Positions 37,840 through 49,456 of a DNA stretch of 64,000 nt are shown piece by piece. This DNA comes from Prunus persica. Its lineage: Eukaryota > Streptophyta > Magnoliopsida > Rosales > Rosaceae. The stretch spans positions 15,536,786 through 15,600,785 of the forward strand of contig NC_034016.1 in assembly GCF_000346465.2 (NCBI RefSeq). Direction: 5' to 3'. Both the position numbers and the translations under genes were made by a program. The stretch's first letter is position 1. The number at the start of each line of letters is the position of its first letter. The notes under the pieces are model-generated. The model was not told the origin of the DNA, did no database searches, and saw only the letters and a program-made list of their open reading frames with translations.

Positions 37840-39549
37840 CTATGGATTAAGATTGCTGCCGGCCACATCCACAACGAACCTGTACCTAACATCATTCTTC
37901 TCCAACCTCTCAAAGGCTGTGTTGACATAATCCATCTTAACCACTTCAATCATTGATGTCAATCCTTTCTCTTTGCAAAACTCAAGCATCTCCTCTGTTT
38001 CCTTCATGCTCCCCACAAAGCTCCCTGTGATTGTTTTCCTCCCTACACATAATAATTCCAGTAGAACCCAATATTATTATATAAAAATAACACAAACCCA
38101 AGATTTTTTAAGCTATAATTTTGAATTAATCCACTAACCCAGATAAGAACTATAAATTTAAATGCAAAATTTGAAAGTGGTGGAAGTGGGATTTTACCAA
38201 GCATGACCATGGGGGAGACAAATTGTAAAGGGGCACCAATAACACCCATCAAGATTAATTTTCCATCAAGCCTCAACAGAGAGAGGTAGGGCTCAAGTGG
38301 GTGGACAACAGGCACTGTGTCAATGATGTAATCCAATGAGTCTGCAGCCTCCTGCATTTTAGTGGCATCTGAGCTGACCAAGAACTCATCTGCCCCAACA
38401 TGCTCCAAAGCCTCCTCTTTTTTCCTGTCTGAAGAACTTATCACAGTCACATGGTGCCCCATGGCCTTTGCTATCTTCACCCCCATGTGTCCTACACCCC
38501 CAAGCCCTAATATTCCTCCTCTTAATCCGCTCAAATTTAGACCGAAGTGATTCAGCGGGCTGTACACCGTCACGCCGGCGCATAGTAGGGGCGCAGCCTG
38601 TTCCCAGGCCATGCCGTCCGGTATCTTTACCACAAACCTTCACCGGAAATAAAATTGAGAATATGATTAATAAAAACTTAAAATCACTAATCTAAACAAA
38701 ATATTAGCAAAAAAACATAAGCAGATGATCTGAACTTGTAATTTAAACAGAAATTAAGAGAGATGGCCAAAGGTAATGCAAATTTTGTTATAAACAATGG
38801 TTTATTAGGGTTTGGTGATTACTTTTGATCAGCAACCAGTTCACCAGCGAAACCCCCTTGGGTGGGTTTGCCATCGGAGTAAGTGTCATTGTAAGACCAG
38901 ATTTTCTTGTTGCAGTATTGCTCGTTGTCTGTTTTGCATGGGTTGCAGCTTCGGCAGCAACCCACAAGGAGGCCAACTCCAACCACATCTCCTACTCTGA
39001 ACTTGGTCACATCTGATCCCACCTCCAACACCTCACCAACCACCTCGTGCCTGGTTAATAACATAACATGGCAGATATGGTAAATGGTTATTTATTTACA
39101 AACCATATAAGGAAGTGACATAAAAAGGAAGAATTGATCGAGTACTAGCTAACGTCTTACCCGGGAACCATTGGATAGTTTGACCTACCAAGGTCATTTT
39201 TGACCTGGTGAAGATCAGAGTGGCAAATCCCACAGCTTAGGACTTTGACATAAACATCTTCTGGACCAGTGTTCCTGCAATTTATTAATTTAATTAAAAA
39301 TAATTAGCAAATGATGTGACAAGACGTCGATCGTCTATTGTCACATTTATTTGGTGAACAAATTTGACGAATTCAATATATTATGTTTATAATTATCAAT
39401 GATTCAAGGGGGAAAAAAAATTAGAGGCACAAAATAAGAGGGATATTAAGATTGATTTACCTAAGAGTGTAGGTGTAGGGTGAGAGAATTCCAGAGGAGT
39501 CTCTTGCAGCCCATCCTGTTGTTGTTCTCTCCACTTCAAGGCTACCCAT
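37840..39549 (-). CDS. CAD: Cinnamyl alcohol dehydrogenase, tandem copy 2
   Basis: Second CAD (EC 1.1.1.195), same strand as copy 1. Exons: 39461-39549, 39161-39274, 38823-39050, 38198-38637 and 37840-38042 (1074 nt, 357 aa), equal exon for exon to copy 1. Zinc ligands C47, H69, C163 and C100/103/106/114, the GLGGVG loop, W119 and F299 are kept. It differs from copy 1 at pocket positions: S49 in place of T, R60 in place of M, V276 in place of A. It keeps the usual [12 protein letters not shown] sequence. R60 is unusual by my recollection of the family. Introns are short. Upstream are ACCAACC/ACCAACT-type AC elements. The duplication is old enough for intron sequences to have diverged while coding exons remain clearly alignable. 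Which copy is the main lignin CAD cannot be told from sequence alone. Confidence 0.95.
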
Positions 39550-39695
39550 ATTCTTTCTCCTTCTTTTCTGTATGTGTCTGAGACGCAGAGATGTTGGGTT
39601 TGGTGAGTTTCTGAGAAAAGTTGGTTTTGGCTATGGAGAATCAGAAACCCAAATGAAGCATATAAATACACTGAGGATTAGACTTTAGACAGTGG

Positions 39696-39816
39696 GGTTG
39701 GTGAACTCTGCGGGGGGAAAACTCCTCTGCTCCTCAGCTGCAGTAGAACTGTGGAACCATCTTCTCTGAATAATGGGTCCCACGAACACAAAATTCTTCC
39801 TCAACCATAGTTGGTG
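39696..39816 (-). promoter_or_regulatory. AC / SMRE-type elements upstream of CAD copy 2
   Basis: On the minus strand ACCAACC (39696-39702) and ACCAACT (about 39810-39816) lie about 150 and 265 nt before the start codon. They match AC-II and the looser secondary-wall MYB element. Such sites are expected in lignin-pathway promoters; function is inferred. Confidence 0.4.
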
Positions 39817-40664
39817 GGTGGGGCCATGTGTTTGATTGAAATGTTAGTGGGCATTTGTTGCGTCATTCATACGTCACAAACCAATCCAGGAGAGTTGGTG
39901 AATTAGATGAGGTTGTGGTGATGAGCTGGCTTTTGATTTAAGTTATTTTATTGGATTGGACCGAAAAAAGAGAAAAAAAAAAAAGACACGTAAATTAAGG
40001 TAAGATTGGGATGGGCAATCATTTCTGATACTACTTCGCCGGTATAGATTTATCCCGACGAATTCTTAAGCAACTTTTGTTGCTTGACATTTGTTTTTTT
40101 GGCTTTCATAAAATTATATTATTTGGAATATTATAGGATTTACATTTTGCTCTCGTTGTGGTATTGTTCATGATAGTGCAACACAAGCATGTCAATCCAA
40201 AGTGGATAAGGTAATCAACCTCCGCAATTCCAATCTTCTTTGTCCTGGATTTTAATCAAAGTCTACATCTTTGCTTCCACCTTCTGATCTAAAATTCAGA
40301 ATGTGCCACAAGGACTTGGTTCATTGGAGCATCTTGAGTGGTGCAAGAGTGAAACAAGTCACTAGGTGAGAAATCATAAATATTAATGTTATTGTCTAAG
40401 AAAATATTAGGGAGACCACATCATGTATCTCCTCAATAATAGAAACGATATTGTGGATGGGTTACACTTTTATTAGACAAAAGGTAGCACACAAATGTGG
40501 TATTCTTAATATTGCTATCTTGTTTATTATTGGGTTTTACTTACTTTTGGTTAACCCTTTAATATTTTAGAAAAGATAAATATCTAATGAAATTCAATAG
40601 TTTGAGGGAAGAAAAAGACTAATCACTATTGAATCAAACTTTAACGACGAAAATTATTTTAAAA

Positions 40665-41521
40665 TTAGGCTTATTTATGGATATGCCCTCTATGCTTTCA
40701 AAATAGTCTCAAATTACCACATATTCTTTGAAATGTCTCAATATATCACCTATACTTTCATTAAGTGTCTAACGTAAGCAATTCCGTCATATTTGAGAGA
40801 AGTTCCGTTAGCTGATGTAGCCTCCACTTCGTTTCAATCTCTTAACAAGGGAGATGAAGGGTTAGTCAGGTTGAGAAAATGGGGAATTTGGGAGAAGAAG
40901 GTTAGGTTGAAGGAATTTCAAATTTGGGAATCTCTGAAAGAATGGCTCGAATCTTTGAATAGAGAGGAAGGTTGCTTTTTCTCTGTGTGAATATTGATTG
41001 AGTTAGTGTGTTGTGTTATCTGGGAAGGGGGTCGCACGATTTACTCGAGAATCTTTGGAAATTGTTTGGCATTGGACTTTAAGGTGGAGGTTCAGATTTG
41101 GGAGAAAATGAGGGATTTGGGAGAAAATTATTAGGAATTTGATTTGGGGATTTCAGATTTGGGAGAAGAAGGAATAGGGTTTATTCCACTTGAAAGACTT
41201 GAAAGAAGGGCTCGAATCTTTGAATAGGGTTCATTGCACTTGAAAGCTGCTTATTCTTTATGTGAATACTGACTGAATTGAAGAAGACTGTGTGAATACT
41301 GACTACTTTTTCTCAACCTGACTAACCCCTCCTCTCCATTGTTAAGAGATTGAAAAGAAGTGGGGGCCACATCAGCTAGCGGAACTTCTCTCAAATCTGA
41401 CGGAATCGCTTACGTAAGACACTTAATGAAAGTATAAGTGGTATATTGAGACATTTCAAAGAACATGTGGTAATCTGAGACTATTTTGAAAGCACAAATG
41501 CATATCCATAAATAAGCCTAA
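40665..41521. mobile_element. Long terminal-inverted-repeat element 1 (foldback/MULE-like)
   Basis: About 857 bp with imperfect inverted arms of about 210 bp (40665-40877 and 41311-41521). The arms share ttaggcttatttatggatat, caatata-cac, cattaagtgtct-acgtaagc, gagagaagttccg and gttagtcaggttgaga. The interior is GA-rich and internally repetitive (ggctcgaatctttgaatag occurs twice). The short ORF at 40793-40990 is arm sequence, not a gene. No certain target duplication or transposase. Confidence 0.8.
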
Positions 41522-41641
41522 AAATAATGTAGAATGAAGTGGAATTGAACTAAATTTGCATGTCAAACGTTTGCATTTCCATCCAAAGAGTTAGTGACCA
41601 TGAGTTTTCATGTGGTACCAAGAGAATCTAACTCTATATAA

Positions 41642-41869
41642 TATAGACTGATGCTAAACGAACCTTAAAATTAACTTAGTACACCATACTATCAAACTAT
41701 TTATTGAATTACTAATTTACCCTAATATAAAATGACCAAAAAGGATATATTGAATTGTGAAGCAAATGTAATTTTAATAAATACACCTTACTCACCATAT
41801 TCAACCCTAATATTCGATGGAGCGACGTTGAACGCTATGAATCCAACCCAACCCCACCACCACCGTCCT

Positions 41870-41906
<37 letters not shown>

Positions 41907-42770
41907 CAAATGATCTTATTTGCTCTAAATTTTTTGCAATGAGTCAGAATCTTCCATATGTATGTGGCGTTAGTCCATGAGACTTGGTTAATGCATTCAA
42001 CCCACCCAAAACAATAATCATTTGATGTTCATCTACGGTGTTGGTGGTTTCAAGTGAGCATATTCCCAAACGACTCTTACACTTGCCCACTAGAACTCCA
42101 GCTCCTCACCCTCTGATGAATCTAATGACAATTATGTTGTTGTTTTCACCATAAACACCAACTTCCAACAACTTCAATACAACCTATTTCTTTTGAATTA
42201 GATACCTTTGGGGTTGATAGCAACCTCAACAGTCTAAGAAACAAACCCACTTTGGAATTTTCCTTCTTCCACTAGTTGAAGGGAGATGGGTTCCAACACG
42301 ATATTACGGGCTTATTAGAATCTTATGCTTGTCGGGTCTAAATTGGCTGGCAATAAGTAGGGGAAAGGTGGAGTTGGGCTGAGAGAAAGAGAGAGAGAGA
42401 GAGAGAAGGGCGGTGGTGGTAGGGTTGGGTTGGATGCGAGAGGGCTTAAGTCAGAGGAGGAAAGATGAGGTTGGCTGGGTGGGGGGATGATGGGAGGTCG
42501 ATTTCATAGGTTTAAGTGTTAAGTGGTTTACCACATGTCAAAAAAATAGAAGGGAAACATGTCGGCACATGGCATTTGGTTACAATGAATTTGGACTCAT
42601 GAATGGGTTAGGTGTTGCGTGATAGAGTGTATTAGGGTGTACCATGGGTGATTTTGGTAGTTAAATAGGGTGTACTGAGTTAATTTTATAATTTGATTTA
42701 AATATTAGGGTGCACTTAGAACATATTGTGTACTCAGTTAATTTTAGGATTCATTTAGCAACACTCTATA
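41642..42770. mobile_element. Long terminal-inverted-repeat element 2
   Basis: About 1.13 kb. The left end (TATAGACTGATGCTAAACGA then aaaattaacttagtacac) is mirrored by the right end (reverse complement TATAGAGTGTTGCTAAATGA then aaaattaactgagtacac). An inner inverted pair, ccaacccaacccc-accaccaccg followed by a CT run, occurs at 41842-41903 and in reverse at about 42378-42436. No transposase frame. It lies only 120 bp from element 1. Confidence 0.7.
41873..41903. repeat. (CT)n microsatellite within element 2
   Basis: A 31-nt CT run that has a GA counterpart at about 42385-42406 as part of the inner inverted repeat. Confidence 0.9.
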
Positions 42771-44204
42771 ACATATCATTGATACTTGTTCAATTTGCCA
42801 TTTGTGTCATATCCACGTATAGAACTGGTTTGCGTTTTTTAAGCAAAAACAACAGGTTGGCGAAAGACAAAGTTTTTCCGTGGTAGATCCTCACGTGTAT
42901 TTGTATCCTAACATCTAATTTGTTATTGGAAATATTCTACCATTTACATTGAACATCCCGATACAACTCGATACATGACTCAAAACTTGCATGGAAAATT
43001 AACGGGTCAACTTGTACGATAACAATTGCAGGTCAAATTCAGATCAACTGACCATGGCCTGTGTAATAAACCGGTGAATTTAGGATCAAGTTACATATTT
43101 AATAACCCGTTTAACACAATCCGAACCCGATACGACACGTTTATTAAATAAGTCGGATTTGGATTAAGCATTCTTGACATATTTATTATCTTAACATGAC
43201 ATGAACCTGACACAATCTAACGTATTGCCAGCCTTACATTGGATGCTAAAATTTAACAAATATTTTTACTTTGTACCATAAACGAGACCCAGTTTTTGGC
43301 ATTTATAAAACATGTCACAAAACATAGCAGCCCCTCGGAGAAGATTGAGTTACATATTTTAGTGGTACCAAGAAGAAAGCCTCAATTTTTTATTTTTATT
43401 TTTTACTTAGTTTGTAAAAAATGGTGGTTCTTTATTAAGCTATGTGATCTGCACTGCATAAAGCAATAAAATATGAAAAGTTGAGGGGTTCCATTCCACC
43501 ATCTCCTTCGAATATATAGAAAGCAAAAAATTGATTTTTCCCACGACCTTGAATACTATAAAAGAAATAGAAGTTTACATAATTGTGGTATCCAACAATA
43601 TTTTGATTCTTCTTGGCAAATTTTTTATATATTTTGATTCTTAATGACTGTTAACGACATTAAAATAGAACAATAAGTTCAGCGAATCAAGTGGGTTTTT
43701 TTTGGGTTGAGAAATTTTAGGGTTGTATTTATAATTCTATTAAAAAAAAGTTATTAGCCATAAATGATCAATACAAATTAATTACAAAAAGCCATTATAA
43801 TAATGGAGCAGTCTAACATCAAAATTAAGGCAATTTAATACGTCAATCAAGTGAATTTAGGTTGTTAACGACAATTTTTTCTTATAATTTGTAAGAAAAT
43901 TAAAGAATGACTGGCTAAAGAGATTATTAGGTGACAGAAAGGCACATGTCGTCTTCTCTATTCATTTGCTTCCAACAGCTCATCTCTACAACTTTAAGTT
44001 TATCCACTTGATTTTGACAATTCGTAAAGAATGGGGCTCCATCAGAAATCCCAGGTCTTTCACCCACCTGCTGTCGTTGTAGAAGCATGATCCAATTTTG
44101 CTGGATTGAACGTCAAAATATAATATCTGTCATACCATCACATATAGTTATTATAAGCGAATATTTACCTTTATACTTGAGTTTTTATTCTATTGTAAAT
44201 AATT

Positions 44205-44345
44205 AACGGGATTTAGTTCAGTGAAAAAGTACTTTAATTTACAGATTAATAGTTTTAGGTTTGAATTTTTATGACACTTTAATAATTTGTGTGAGAAATC
44301 CCATATCCTCGTAATTTAGACTATAGCTTATATTTATTATTAAAA
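44205..44345 (+). mobile_element. SINE-like repeat (family 1)
   Basis: Box-A-like TTTAGTTCAGTGAAAAAG and box-B-like TTTAGGTTTGAATTTT are followed by a tail CTCGTAATTTAGACTATAG, the same tail as the minus-strand copies at 6296-6420 and 33985-34070. tRNA-derived SINE inferred. Confidence 0.4.
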
Positions 44346-45198
44346 AAAACCTCTATTGTACATCTCAATTATGATCTTCTTAGTAAAAGAAACAGTAAAA
44401 AAAAAAGTTAATTTAATTAAATAATTGGGATAGGTCAAACTTTATTAAGGAAAATTTAGAGGTTCAAGAGTCGAAAGATGTTTGCTGTATTCCCATGCAT
44501 TTTCTTCTCTCAAGCCGATCCTTGACTAATAGACAGACATGCAATCAGAAAAGAAGAAAAGAAATCAACGCAGTGAGTCACAAGCCATTCATTTTCTAGG
44601 GGCCATGTTGGAAAATTTGGTTTAGGGACGCTACTTTTCCTGCAAAACATCATATGAAATAATTATTAGATAATTGTAATTTATATTAATAGATTAGATT
44701 AAATAAAATCAATGAAATTACAGCAAAATATTTATCTTTTGGGATGTAGAAGTTGGTCTCTATTGATACTTGAGTAGAATAATAGTTTTAGGTTGAGGCG
44801 TGTAGTCGCTATCCTTGAGAGTAGATTTCGCTTTTCGGAGACAATGTCTCGGTGTAGCAAGGTTGTATGGCGCCCTATCCTCCAAGATACAACAACTTAT
44901 GACCCTTATAAGCGTACACTCACAATATTTAAGTCGGATGAACACTTGAATCTTTCTCTTAGAAGTAAAATAAAATTAGCACAATAAAACTGTATGAAAA
45001 TCGTGAGGAAAGGAAATAATGTGGGAGGACAGAAAGTGAGAGAAAATGCTTGAATTGAGATCTCTGTTCAGCCAAAATTGCCAAGGCTATATATATAGTT
45101 GTTGACCCCAAAGAGACGTTGGTCATTAAAGACAAAATTTTGCCGTTTGATAAATAATGGTGGCACAGTTTAGAAAATGAATACTGATACCAATAGGC

Positions 45199-45298
45199 CA
45201 ATTAAATATATATATAAACACAAACGGTTATAATTAAATATATATATATAAACACAAACGGTTATAATTAAATATATATATATAAACACAAACGGTTA
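45199..45298. repeat. Three-copy minisatellite, unit about 33-35 bp
   Basis: Three consecutive units of attaaatatatata followed by taaacacaaacggttat. The copies differ only in the length of the internal TA run. Confidence 0.9.
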
Positions 45299-45535
45299 TG
45301 TAATATCTTCAGCAAATCAAAGTTGTTATCAAATCAAAGATAACGGGCCTCAAAATTAATAACAAAGTAATTAGGTCATAATTGTAAATTGTATAAATAT
45401 ACGCAGTTTTAAAGAAGTAATCTAATCACACAAAAATCTGGAAAATAAATTCAACATAAAATAAGTAATAAAATAATTTTGTATTTTGAAATACTCACAA
45501 AAATTCCAACAGGCCATACCATAATTTGTCTTATA

Positions 45536-45683
45536 GGAAAATGCTAGGGAGACCAACTTTAGATACCAACTTGTGTACCAACTCTCTAATAGAGTGTGAG
45601 ACCCATTGTATTGGTGGGCTCCACCTCTATTAGAGAGTTGGTACACAAGTTGGTATCTAAAGTTGGTCTCCCTAGCATCACCC
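45536..45683. mobile_element. MULE-type MITE with near-perfect hairpin
   Basis: 148 bp. Arms 45541-45594 and 45625-45678 are perfect 54-bp inverted repeats around a 30-nt spacer. Outer ends GGAAAATGCTAGGG and GGGTGATGCTAGGG (reverse complement of the right end) are near-identical. The 9-mer tgtcttata flanks both sides (45527-45535 and 45684-45692), a 9-bp target duplication as made by Mutator-like elements. No coding capacity. The arm perfection suggests recent insertion. Confidence 0.92.
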
Positions 45684-46392
45684 TGTCTTATATTTCTTTC
45701 GTTTTCCCGTAGTGGTTGAAATTTTGGCTTGTCACTAGAAAGATGAGTTAAGTCCCCCGAAACCTTGAAAAACCAAAAATTAGCTCACTCTAGATCCGCA
45801 CGTGGCTCTGTCACGCTCACGGCTCAAGTTCGAATATCTCATCTCTTTTATAAATTCTTTTATAAAAAAAGGGTTCGAAAAGTTGTTAAGACTGATATCT
45901 AAAACACATTAATCTTGTTTGGTTTCTCTACATGGTTGGCACTAAGACGATTAAAATGTAAGAAGGGGGGCCATGACTCATAACATAACCCCGTTATGGT
46001 ATGGCAGTCCATGAATTAGGCAAGATCACTGATAAGCTATATGGATGAAACAAAGCCAGTAATGTAGGTCATGGTCAACTCGTTTACTCTCCTCCAGGAC
46101 CTTGAGACGTGGTTTATTACAAATCCAGGTACAGAGAATATCTTTCTGATGACCAAAATTAGTTGCGTATGTCGCAAAATTTGCTTCTCGGAAAATATAT
46201 CGTAGTTTATTGCACCTGAAAATTCTTAAGAATTCATCGAATATCCGAATAAAGAGAAAAGAAGATGTCAAGGAGGAGTATTATGCCCTTGCAACAAATT
46301 TCCCTTCATAAAATATGCAAGTTAAGGCAGCAATCAAATGACAAAATAAAAGAAAAAGATAATAGAATCAACAAAAAAATTTAAGTTGTAGC

Positions 46393-49300
46393 TTAAGAAT
46401 TTGTAATATTCCAACTTCTTTGCATGAACGAAGGCAGAGCAGCAACCAATTCTAGGCTTTCTAATTCTGAAAGATCACTATCTGAATGCAGTTTCACATT
46501 TTGCAAAGCCAGATTCACATTAGGCAAAACCATTTGCTTACAATGAAGATGCAGGCGGGGATTCTTTTCAGAGACACTTCCGCTTTCCATATTGAGATCA
46601 AAAGGGAGGTTTTTTCTCTTGGGAAACTCCTCATCTGAATGACATTCATTATTAGACCAAGCTAAGGGTTTCCAGTTCCTATGAGTTTGCCACCCATACT
46701 TGTAGTCTCCAACTATCGGTGTTCGCAGAACCTCTGCACAGTGTACACGCAGCTGCAATGCTTACACATGGTTAGAGCAGTTGTTCACAGAGAAAAGTGA
46801 CTTTGTAACTAAGTAATAAATCTGCTAACAAGTGTTTAGTTATGATCCATACCTGATGCTTTCGGCCAGTAAGAGGGGTTAGCTCTAACCATGTGTAACC
46901 TGCACAATCAATAGTGGAAAATCAGAAGCATATACTTAGAGGGAAATATTATTTGTACAAGAAAGCTGCGCCAAAATATCTTCATTCATGATTGTTTGGA
47001 GCCAAATGTTGAAACTAAAACTGCAGCATGTATTGCATGCTTATGTGCAATGGTGAAAGAGTTTGTTGCTAACCAGGACATGGTGATCCAATTACTTTGT
47101 ACTTTGTAATGGCATGCTGAGATGGCAAAGTTTGTGAATCGTTCACAATTGTGATTCGATCTGATTTACCATTGTCCACTACCACCTGAAAGCAATCAAA
47201 GCCCCAAAATATTAAAAGTTCACTATAATTATAAATTTTATACACTGATATTTGTTCAATGCATCACTGAGACTACGAGAAACCACTTAATCACATAGAA
47301 ATATTCTAACTGAATTTTATTATTTTCTAAAGGGTAATCTCTAGGTGTGGATGGGTGAGTGTCAGAGTAAATACATTCAAGAGTACTCTAACCTTTCCCA
47401 AAGGTGCTGAGATTAAACCCTTTCGTTGTCTGGGAGATCCAATGACAAGTGCCCAATACCTTCTTTGCAGAATTCTTTTTGCATCATCAATTTCCTTTAA
47501 ACAAATATAAACATGAGGTAAATTGATATGTAACAGAACTAACAACCTCGCAACTTGATGACCATGCATGGATCCTTCCAGAAACAAGCACCAACAGAGA
47601 AAGAGTGGACATTTACTCACATCATTTGATGCTCCAAAAGTTTTCTCGCGGAAGATGGAATGCAAAACTGTCGCACTTGTTTGTGTCCTTCCCATCACCA
47701 GGATACCACTACTATCTCTGTCAAGTCTGTGTACCTAACAAACACAAAGATTCTTATCCAAGAAAAAAAGAATAGGAAAAAGGCAAAAACAAATAAACAC
47801 AGAGCTTGTTCAAGGAAGATAGATAATCCATACATCCAAGCATCCATAAGACTGCTGTGGAAATAGAAGTTTCCATGCAAGTACACACTTGATACAATGA
47901 TTGAGATTCTAATATAAAGTCTATAAAACTAAATTTTCCATTAATCAATTCTTGCATTCATTGAAATAAAAAAAAGTTCCTGTTTCCATTCTGTCTAGGT
48001 CTCATAATGACACAACTGTTTACCAGCCCAACCAAGCTGAGTTTGAGGATGCTTAACCTGGAATCATGAAGCAATATAGCTCACAAGTGGCTCCATCTGG
48101 TTGAACATGAAATATGTGAACAAGCTGCTAGTCAATGAGTTGGCTGGAGCTTCTCAATAGTGGCTTGAGTCACATGCAATGAATCTCTCTTTCACTCCAT
48201 ACTCACTCTAGATTTTACTATTACATGAAGGGTCCCCATTCAATATTTTAGAAGTTCAACAAATATACTGCTTACGATACAGCTATGACAATGAATTCTG
48301 CACAAGTTAAGGTTTCCTACAAACTCACCAGCCGAGGGGGTTCTGAGAAGTCATAACTTAAACAAGCGGCAGCCAGTTCATCTAAACTTCTTTTGATGCC
48401 AATACCACCCTGTGCAAACACTATATATTTCAATATGCGGGCATCAAATTAAACTACTAACAAACCAAACGTACGACAATAACCTTCAATGAAGTATCAG
48501 TAACCAACCTGAACAGGCATTCCAGGGGGTTTGTTGATGACGATAATGGCTGGATCCTAATTTCAGGAACAAAAAGATGTATTGGGTAAATTATTGTAAG
48601 CAAGATAGCTAACTTAATGGACACAACAGGGATCAAAGTTATGAACCTTATACAACTCAAGGCTACGGATAAAAGTGACTTCTTCTTCACTACAATAACA
48701 CTCCTTTTTATCATTGGGCAACTCTTGTTTATCATTGGGGAACTCTTGCACAGAAAGAGGAAGATGTATTCGATCTCCCACGTTCATTGAGTCTTTAGCC
48801 GCCACCTTTGGATAAATTAAAATCAGAAAGAAACCATTCCCATATTATTACAAAAACCAAAACTCTATCAATTTAATTTCCCTGACAAAAACAAATACAT
48901 AAAAGCCCAGAAAAAGTATGAAAGTAATAGCAATATCAGTTACCCTTTTAAGTGGGCGCTCAAGTGCCTCAACACCTTCACCAGAACACTCCATGTCACA
49001 AGATTCTCTTCGAACCTGCAAAAGAAATCAAGTAAGCTACTTTCCAATTGGATTTCAAAAACCCATCTCCAAAATGTACTCAAAAACCCATTTCCAAACC
49101 TGTCTTAGGCGAAAGAGCTTCTGAACCAGGCTTCTAGGAAGCTCCGGGCAGCACCGAGTAACCCATTTAAGCGCCGTGGTAGTGGTGGAGGTGGTGGAGG
49201 CAGTGGCAGTCTTCGTAATTACATCTCTGCCGTATGAACGATTGCGAGAGAGCTCCTTCCCCAAAGCGCTGCCGTTTATGGTGGCAGTAAACGGAGGTAA

Positions 49301-49456
49301 AGTGAACCATTTTTCACCGCGCTTTTCTCTGTCTTCGTGAAATGTTTCAGTGGTGGCGTAAGATCGCCAGTTGTGGAAGGCTGAGATGCAGAGCCTCGCC
49401 GTGGAGGACGGTGGTGGCCGGAGGAGGAGCCGGCGGAGGAGTATAGGGCCCATCAT
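46393..49456 (-). CDS. RNA pseudouridine synthase 4-like, mitochondrial (RluA family)
   Basis: Isomerises uridine to pseudouridine in RNA, predicted mitochondrial. Exons on the minus strand: 49100-49456, 48944-49015, 48647-48805, 48509-48556, 48329-48409, 47621-47734, 47393-47494, 47074-47185, 46853-46899 and 46393-46752, giving 483 aa. The N-terminus is Arg/Leu/Ser-rich with few acids, a good mitochondrial presequence. An S4-like RNA-binding part follows at about 110-170. Then comes the RluA catalytic core with [11 protein letters not shown], the motif HRLDRDSSG with catalytic Asp244, [11 protein letters not shown], and the [14 protein letters not shown] motif spanning exons 9-10. The C-terminal 100 residues are family-specific. 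All splice phases close. It corresponds to Arabidopsis At3g19440, which (from memory) sits next to CAD4. Two ATGs (49456 and 49453) are adjacent; the first was taken. Confidence 0.93.

Larger units (their letters stand above)
39550..46392. other. 6.8-kb repeat-rich spacer upstream of CAD copy 2
   Basis: Holds the CAD copy 2 promoter, two long-inverted-repeat elements (40665-41521 and 41642-42770), a degraded hAT-type repeat at about 42990-43215 (acccg/gaaccc/gacacg motifs), a SINE-like unit (44205-44345), a tandem repeat (45199-45298) and a complete MULE-MITE (45536-45683). The stretch 44760-45180 looks like a degraded, unassigned repeat. No protein gene seen. Confidence 0.6.

Noticed and set aside
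40793..40990. 65-aa ORF with charged sequence
   Set aside because: It spans the arm and GA-rich interior of an inverted-repeat element.
44760..45180. Possible solo LTR
   Set aside because: The sequence feels repeat-like, but no TG-CA ends, partner LTR or target duplication could be shown.
45199..45298. Regularly spaced repeats as a possible CRISPR-like array
   Set aside because: The units are contiguous without unique spacers, in a plant genome. This is an ordinary minisatellite.
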